From Pseudochelatococcus lubricantis (lineage in GTDB: Bacteria > Pseudomonadota > Alphaproteobacteria > Rhizobiales > Beijerinckiaceae), in the NCBI RefSeq assembly GCF_042432495.1, contig NZ_JBHLXC010000005.1, forward strand, positions 1 through 33,589: a stretch of 33,589 nucleotides of DNA, read 5' to 3'. Position 1 is the stretch's first letter, and every line of letters starts with the position of its first letter. Made by a program: the position numbers and the translations under genes. Positions 31,001 through 33,589 of this stretch are shown here, one piece after another. The notes beneath the pieces are model-generated. The model was not told the DNA's origin. It did no database searches and saw nothing but the letters and a program-made list of their open reading frames with translations.

Positions 31001-33589
31001 ACGACGATTTCGGCAACGGCATCGCGACGGCCACCACCATCGGCTCGAACGCCGGCAACTTCCGCGTCAAGGGTAGCGTGGCTTCCCGTGCGGATGCGGC
31101 TGACGGCCAGGCCGCGCCCGAAGGCCGCCTCTTCGAACAGTCCGACAGCGCCGACAACATCATCGTCTGGAACGACGCGGCCGCGAAGGGCTGGAAGAAC
31201 TACGTCTTCGAGTCGACCCTGCAGACCACGGACAACGACGGCATCGGCGTCGTGTTCTACTACACGGACGCCAAGAATCATTACCGTGTCGTGTTCGACG
31301 CGGAAACGAACAGTCGCTCGCTCGTCAAGGTGAAGGACGGTGTCGAGACCGTGCTGGCCAGCGAACACGGCGGCACGCCGTGGACGCGGGATTTCCAGGT
31401 CAAGGTCGCCGTCACCGGCAATGAAATCCGCGTGTTCCTGGACGATCGGGACTTGTTCGGCGTCGTGAAGGACAGCGCCCCGTTCACCGGTGGCACCGTC
31501 GGCTTCTTCTCCGACAACCAGCGCAGCTCGCAGTTCGACAACGTCACCGTCAACGCGGTCACGCTCACGGCCCACGCCGGTGACGACGCCCGCGCCTTTG
31601 ACGCTGACGGCAACGGCAAGGAATGGGTCTCGCTCTCCGCCAAGGGTGCCTACGGTCTCAGCGACATCGTCAGCTATCTGTGGACGAACGAGAAGGGTGA
31701 GATCGTCGCCGGCGGCGAGACGGCTGCCGTGGAGCTTGCCACCGGCCAGCACAAGCTCACGCTGACGGTGCAGGATCGCGCGGGCAACTCGTCGACGGAC
31801 ACCGTCAAGGTCGATGTCGTCGGTGGCGACAGGCTGCTGCTCGCCGAGGACTTCTCCACGCAGAACGCGACGACCGCGTGGACCATCGTCGACGAGGGCG
31901 AGTTCGGCGGCGTGGGCCTGGATGGCAAGTCCTCGCAGTGGGAGCTGCGCGACGGCGCATTCGTCCAGCTCAGCAACCTCTCCAGCCGGCAGCTCACCTG
32001 GAACGGCGCGAGCAACGGCGATCCGTGGAAGAAGGGCTGGAGCCCCCACGGCGACGGCGTCAACGTGCTGCGCAAGGGCACCTACGCGCTCTATAACGAC
32101 GCGGACGCGAAGGAATGGAGCGATTACGCTGTCCAGGCCACCATCAAGTCACCGGACAACGGTGCGCTCGGCCTGCTCGTCTACTATCAGGACGCGAACA
32201 ACTACTACAAGGTCGAGCTTGATGCCAACGGCGACTACGACCGCTCGCCCTCGAATGGCGCCGGCAGCCTGTTCCAGCTCATTCAGGTGAAGGACGGCGT
32301 CGAGAAGTACCTCAATCAGTTCCCGGCCAAGTATACGCCGAATGAGGCCTTCACCCTGCGCGTCGAAGTGCTCGACAACAAAATCCAGGCCTATGTCAAC
32401 GGCGACGCGCTCTTCGCCTATGCCATCGAGGATCGCGCCCAGACCAAGGGCACCATCGGCCTGTTCTCTTGGGACAGCGCGGGTGTGAGCTTCGACGACA
32501 TCCGCGTCGAGAAGCTGGAGGGCCAGGCGCCCGCCGACACGACGCCGCCGACGATTGCCGGCATCCGCGCTCTCACCGATGACGTGGGTGCGGACACGGT
32601 GGTGTTCGAGGTCACCTTCGACGAGGCCGTGAAGGACGTCGACGCGGCCGACTTCGCGCTCATCGCCACCGGCCTCAAGGACGGCTACGCCATCGACAAG
32701 GTCGAGGGCGAGGGCAGCACCTGGACCGTCACCGTCACCGGCGTCGTCGGCCGCGGTTCGCTCGCGCTCGCTCTTGCGCAGGACGTCGCCATCACCGACG
32801 CCGCCGGCAACGCCCTTGCCTGGTCGGACGTCTCGGCCGCGCATCAGGTCCTGTCGCCTTACGAGATCGTCAAGAACCAGTTCGGCGGCAACGACATCTA
32901 CCTCTACGATGCCGACTCGCTGGTTGCCGACCTCGGCACGAACGCCATCGACCGCGTGTTCTACGACGGCGAGAAGGCCACCGTCGTCCTGCCCGACAAC
33001 ATCGAGCAGGGCACCCTCCTCGACGCCGCGAAGGACAGCAACCTCTTCGGCGGTGCGGGCGACAACACGCTCACCGGCAATGCCTTCGACAACGTCATCC
33101 GGGGTGGCGCCGGCCGTGACGTCATGACCGGCGGCAAGGGCGCCGACACCTTCCTGTTCGATGCCGCCGACCAGTCCGGCGCGCGCCAGATCGACCTCGT
33201 CACCGACTTCAACATCGGCGAAGGCGACAAGCTGGCGTTCGACGGCCTCGGCGTGCATCAGCAGGCGAGCGGCCGCGGCACCTCGCAGGCGTTCACCAAC
33301 GGCGTGCTGACCAACACGATCTCGAACATGCTGAGTTCGCTGACCAACGACGTGGCGCTGGCGACGACCTACGTGGCGAGCGTGATGGGCCAGAACAGCG
33401 TGGCGGCGTTCCGCTTCGACGACAACTGGTATGTCGTGCAGACGGGCGACCGCACGGGCAACATCAACGGGCTGAGCAACGCGCTGACGATGCTGAACCC
33501 CACGGGCCTGCGCACGGTGAGCAACATGGCGGAAGGCAACCTGTCGATCGAGAACGTGGTCGAACTCGACCTGGTGGGCACGACCGCGA
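28036..33589 (+). CDS. Giant secreted metallophosphoesterase with PKD, lectin-like and RTX modules (3'-partial)
   Basis: The frame runs from ATG 28036 (AGGAA upstream) off the window end, giving over 1850 residues. There is no signal peptide. Residues about 88-330 are a calcineurin-like phosphoesterase with metal ligands in PDTQDY (Asp96), HVGDIT (Asp133), GNHD (Asn165-His166), THSY (His255) and GHIF (His313). A PKD-like domain follows (about 422-513), then two tandem lectin-like (LamG type) repeats about 227 residues apart sharing YVGDTVQSGGN. Then come a concanavalin/DUF1080-like module, a second PKD, a second DUF1080-like module and an Ig-like domain (about 1498-1595). RTX repeats lie near 33046-33180. 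RTX without a signal peptide implies type I secretion. The substrate is unknown; phosphate release outside the cell is inference. Confidence 0.9.
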   Translation, partial: MASNKVPDLLIRENEVKQLNLSTYFGAGATGFTVTNEKGEAVAARVENGLLVLDAQELGYSDLVISGKDAGGATITENVRVRVAGENAYTIAVLPDTQDYTNAGRVSTFKGMTQWLVDNKESLNIQFVTHVGDITTENGTDHWTYAKQALSILDGKIPYGLTLGNHDGVSGSYYSSRINDYFSIDQLKAANGEHFGGVYDQQPTLSNNSYSTFTAPDGTKWLVLNLEFGAREDVVRWAGEVIEGHLDHRVILTTHSYMNWAGRHDATGAPLYDEGTGYDYGLGNSAERATDGEMMYRELVQKYSNVTFTFSGHIFGDGAETLVSYDQFGNPVYQMMVNYQNGVSSEITGNAGGGSGSAGGNGAIRLVTIDPENDAFYTSTYFSLLDDYSADNRTKEELDRNGLTGPYRGQEETYTGIDLGTPNTVAIAKAGNDKFVSAANGADKAEVTLDGDWTLNPSNDQHLTYVWTDRQGNVVATEATPTLSLGAGQHRLTLTVTDGDGRASADEVLVVVSTDDTLLVDNFNDGNANGWGREGPAIAVATGTTSSFKLPALPGGNTQPQPPADTEDAPVTYIPKVSGTTNGIPLKIENGGTVKSYSLVYDILVPAATAGGYTALLQTSAGGNADAELFIRKSGTVGGIGTNGDYEGTFSYDTWHRVAFTFTDQGSSTLIKKYIDGVYVGDTVQSGGNYARYTLDLNNGFYLFADNDGETSPLYASSVLFTDKVFTDAEIEALGGVTAGGIVDTLPAGKSVQLDFSTNAIATAFGQGSSVKKASEFTIPELPAGQGEPGPELPGTDAAVSFIPKLSQGQGVLVKPAQALPEGTVVTSYSLVYDLLIPSGGSWFSFLQTDVTNGSDAELFLKFGSGIGINGDYEGGFTFNEWHRVAFTIENEGSQTRIKKYIDGNYVGDTVQSGGNHGRYAIDLSKGLLLFADENGETANAYVSSVLMTDKIFTAGEIGALGGAKAGGIVSAKPSDFSIQIDFSTPAWNDDFGNGIATATTIGSNAGNFRVKGSVASRADAADGQAAPEGRLFEQSDSADNIIVWNDAAAKGWKNYVFESTLQTTDNDGIGVVFYYTDAKNHYRVVFDAETNSRSLVKVKDGVETVLASEHGGTPWTRDFQVKVAVTGNEIRVFLDDRDLFGVVKDSAPFTGGTVGFFSDNQRSSQFDNVTVNAVTLTAHAGDDARAFDADGNGKEWVSLSAKGAYGLSDIVSYLWTNEKGEIVAGGETAAVELATGQHKLTLTVQDRAGNSSTDTVKVDVVGGDRLLLAEDFSTQNATTAWTIVDEGEFGGVGLDGKSSQWELRDGAFVQLSNLSSRQLTWNGASNGDPWKKGWSPHGDGVNVLRKGTYALYNDADAKEWSDYAVQATIKSPDNGALGLLVYYQDANNYYKVELDANGDYDRSPSNGAGSLFQLIQVKDGVEKYLNQFPAKYTPNEAFTLRVEVLDNKIQAYVNGDALFAYAIEDRAQTKGTIGLFSWDSAGVSFDDIRVEKLEGQAPADTTPPTIAGIRALTDDVGADTVVFEVTFDEAVKDVDAADFALIATGLKDGYAIDKVEGEGSTWTVTVTGVVGRGSLALALAQDVAITDAAGNALAWSDVSAAHQVLSPYEIVKNQFGGNDIYLYDADSLVADLGTNAIDRVFYDGEKATVVLPDNIEQGTLLDAAKDSNLFGGAGDNTLTGNAFDNVIRGGAGRDVMTGGKGADTFLFDAADQSGARQIDLVTDFNIGEGDKLAFDGLGVHQQASGRGTSQAFTNGVLTNTISNMLSSLTNDVALATTYVASVMGQNSVAAFRFDDNWYVVQTGDRTGNINGLSNALTMLNPTGLRTVSNMAEGNLSIENVVELDLVGTTA

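Noticed and set aside
27934..32049. A 1371-codon open frame on the minus strand opposite the phosphoesterase gene
   Set aside because: The plus-strand frame has clear phosphoesterase, PKD and RTX motifs and runs beyond it. The minus frame is low-complexity Val/Ala/Arg/Asp, as expected from the complement of GC-rich codons, with no ribosome site or domain.
1..33589. CRISPR array, insertion sequence or prophage genes
   Set aside because: I saw no regularly spaced identical repeats, transposase, integrase or phage structural motifs anywhere in the window.

Overview
The window is about 33.6 kb of GC-rich chromosomal DNA from an alphaproteobacterium, most likely of the Hyphomicrobiales (Rhizobiales). 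The evidence is a GcrA cell-cycle regulator with GANTC sites in its upstream region, a phoR-pstSCAB-phoU-phoB cluster, and an argD-argF-hslO run, all arrangements typical of that group. I cannot name genus or species from sequence alone.

Layout. (1) 1-2071: the 3' part of a large type I-secreted protein with T1SS-143-like, von Willebrand A and RTX repeat regions. A tRNA-Pro(GGG) follows. (2) 2521-10938: a phosphate block. PPK2 polyphosphate kinase (minus strand) is divergent from phoR-pstS-pstC-pstA-pstB-phoU-phoB. A three-unit PHO box precedes pstS and a good two-unit PHO box lies between ppk2 and phoR. A 105-bp palindromic MITE-like element sits between phoU and phoB. (3) 11090-11686: gcrA (minus). 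(4) 12282-15716: argD, argF, hslO and a small PhnA-domain gene, each overlapping the next by the 4-bp ATGA junction. (5) 15783-16280: a group III truncated haemoglobin (minus). (6) About 16440-17730: an AT-rich patch with a CesT-type type III secretion chaperone-like gene and a small unrecognised ORF. (7) 17950-21249: a copper module. copZ and copA diverge from a pair of mirror-image CueR operators, and cueR overlaps the end of copA. (8) 21389-26487: a TetR regulator with a palindromic operator in its own promoter, then a two-gene RND efflux system (lipoprotein adaptor plus AcrB-type pump). (9) 26658-27020: a CsaA-like tRNA-binding protein. (10) 27054-27830: a GntR/HutC-type repressor (minus), divergent from (11) 28036-end: a very large secreted protein with an N-terminal calcineurin-like metallophosphoesterase, PKD, lectin-like and RTX modules. 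It runs off the right edge.

How it fits together. Phosphate is the recurring theme: uptake (Pst), sensing (PhoR/PhoB/PhoU), storage (PPK2) and possibly extracellular scavenging by the secreted phosphoesterase. The promoter region of that phosphoesterase carries a weaker PHO-box-like repeat and a near-palindrome matching the HutC-subfamily operator core GTNTANAC, which suggests joint control by PhoB and the divergent GntR regulator. The copper and RND blocks are self-contained stress and efflux modules with their own regulators. Both edge genes are predicted type I secretion substrates, but no type I transporter genes are present.

The least expected items are the orphan CesT-like chaperone in AT-rich surroundings, the architecture and dual operator of the phosphoesterase, the MITE-like element, and a strong orphan terminator ahead of argD.
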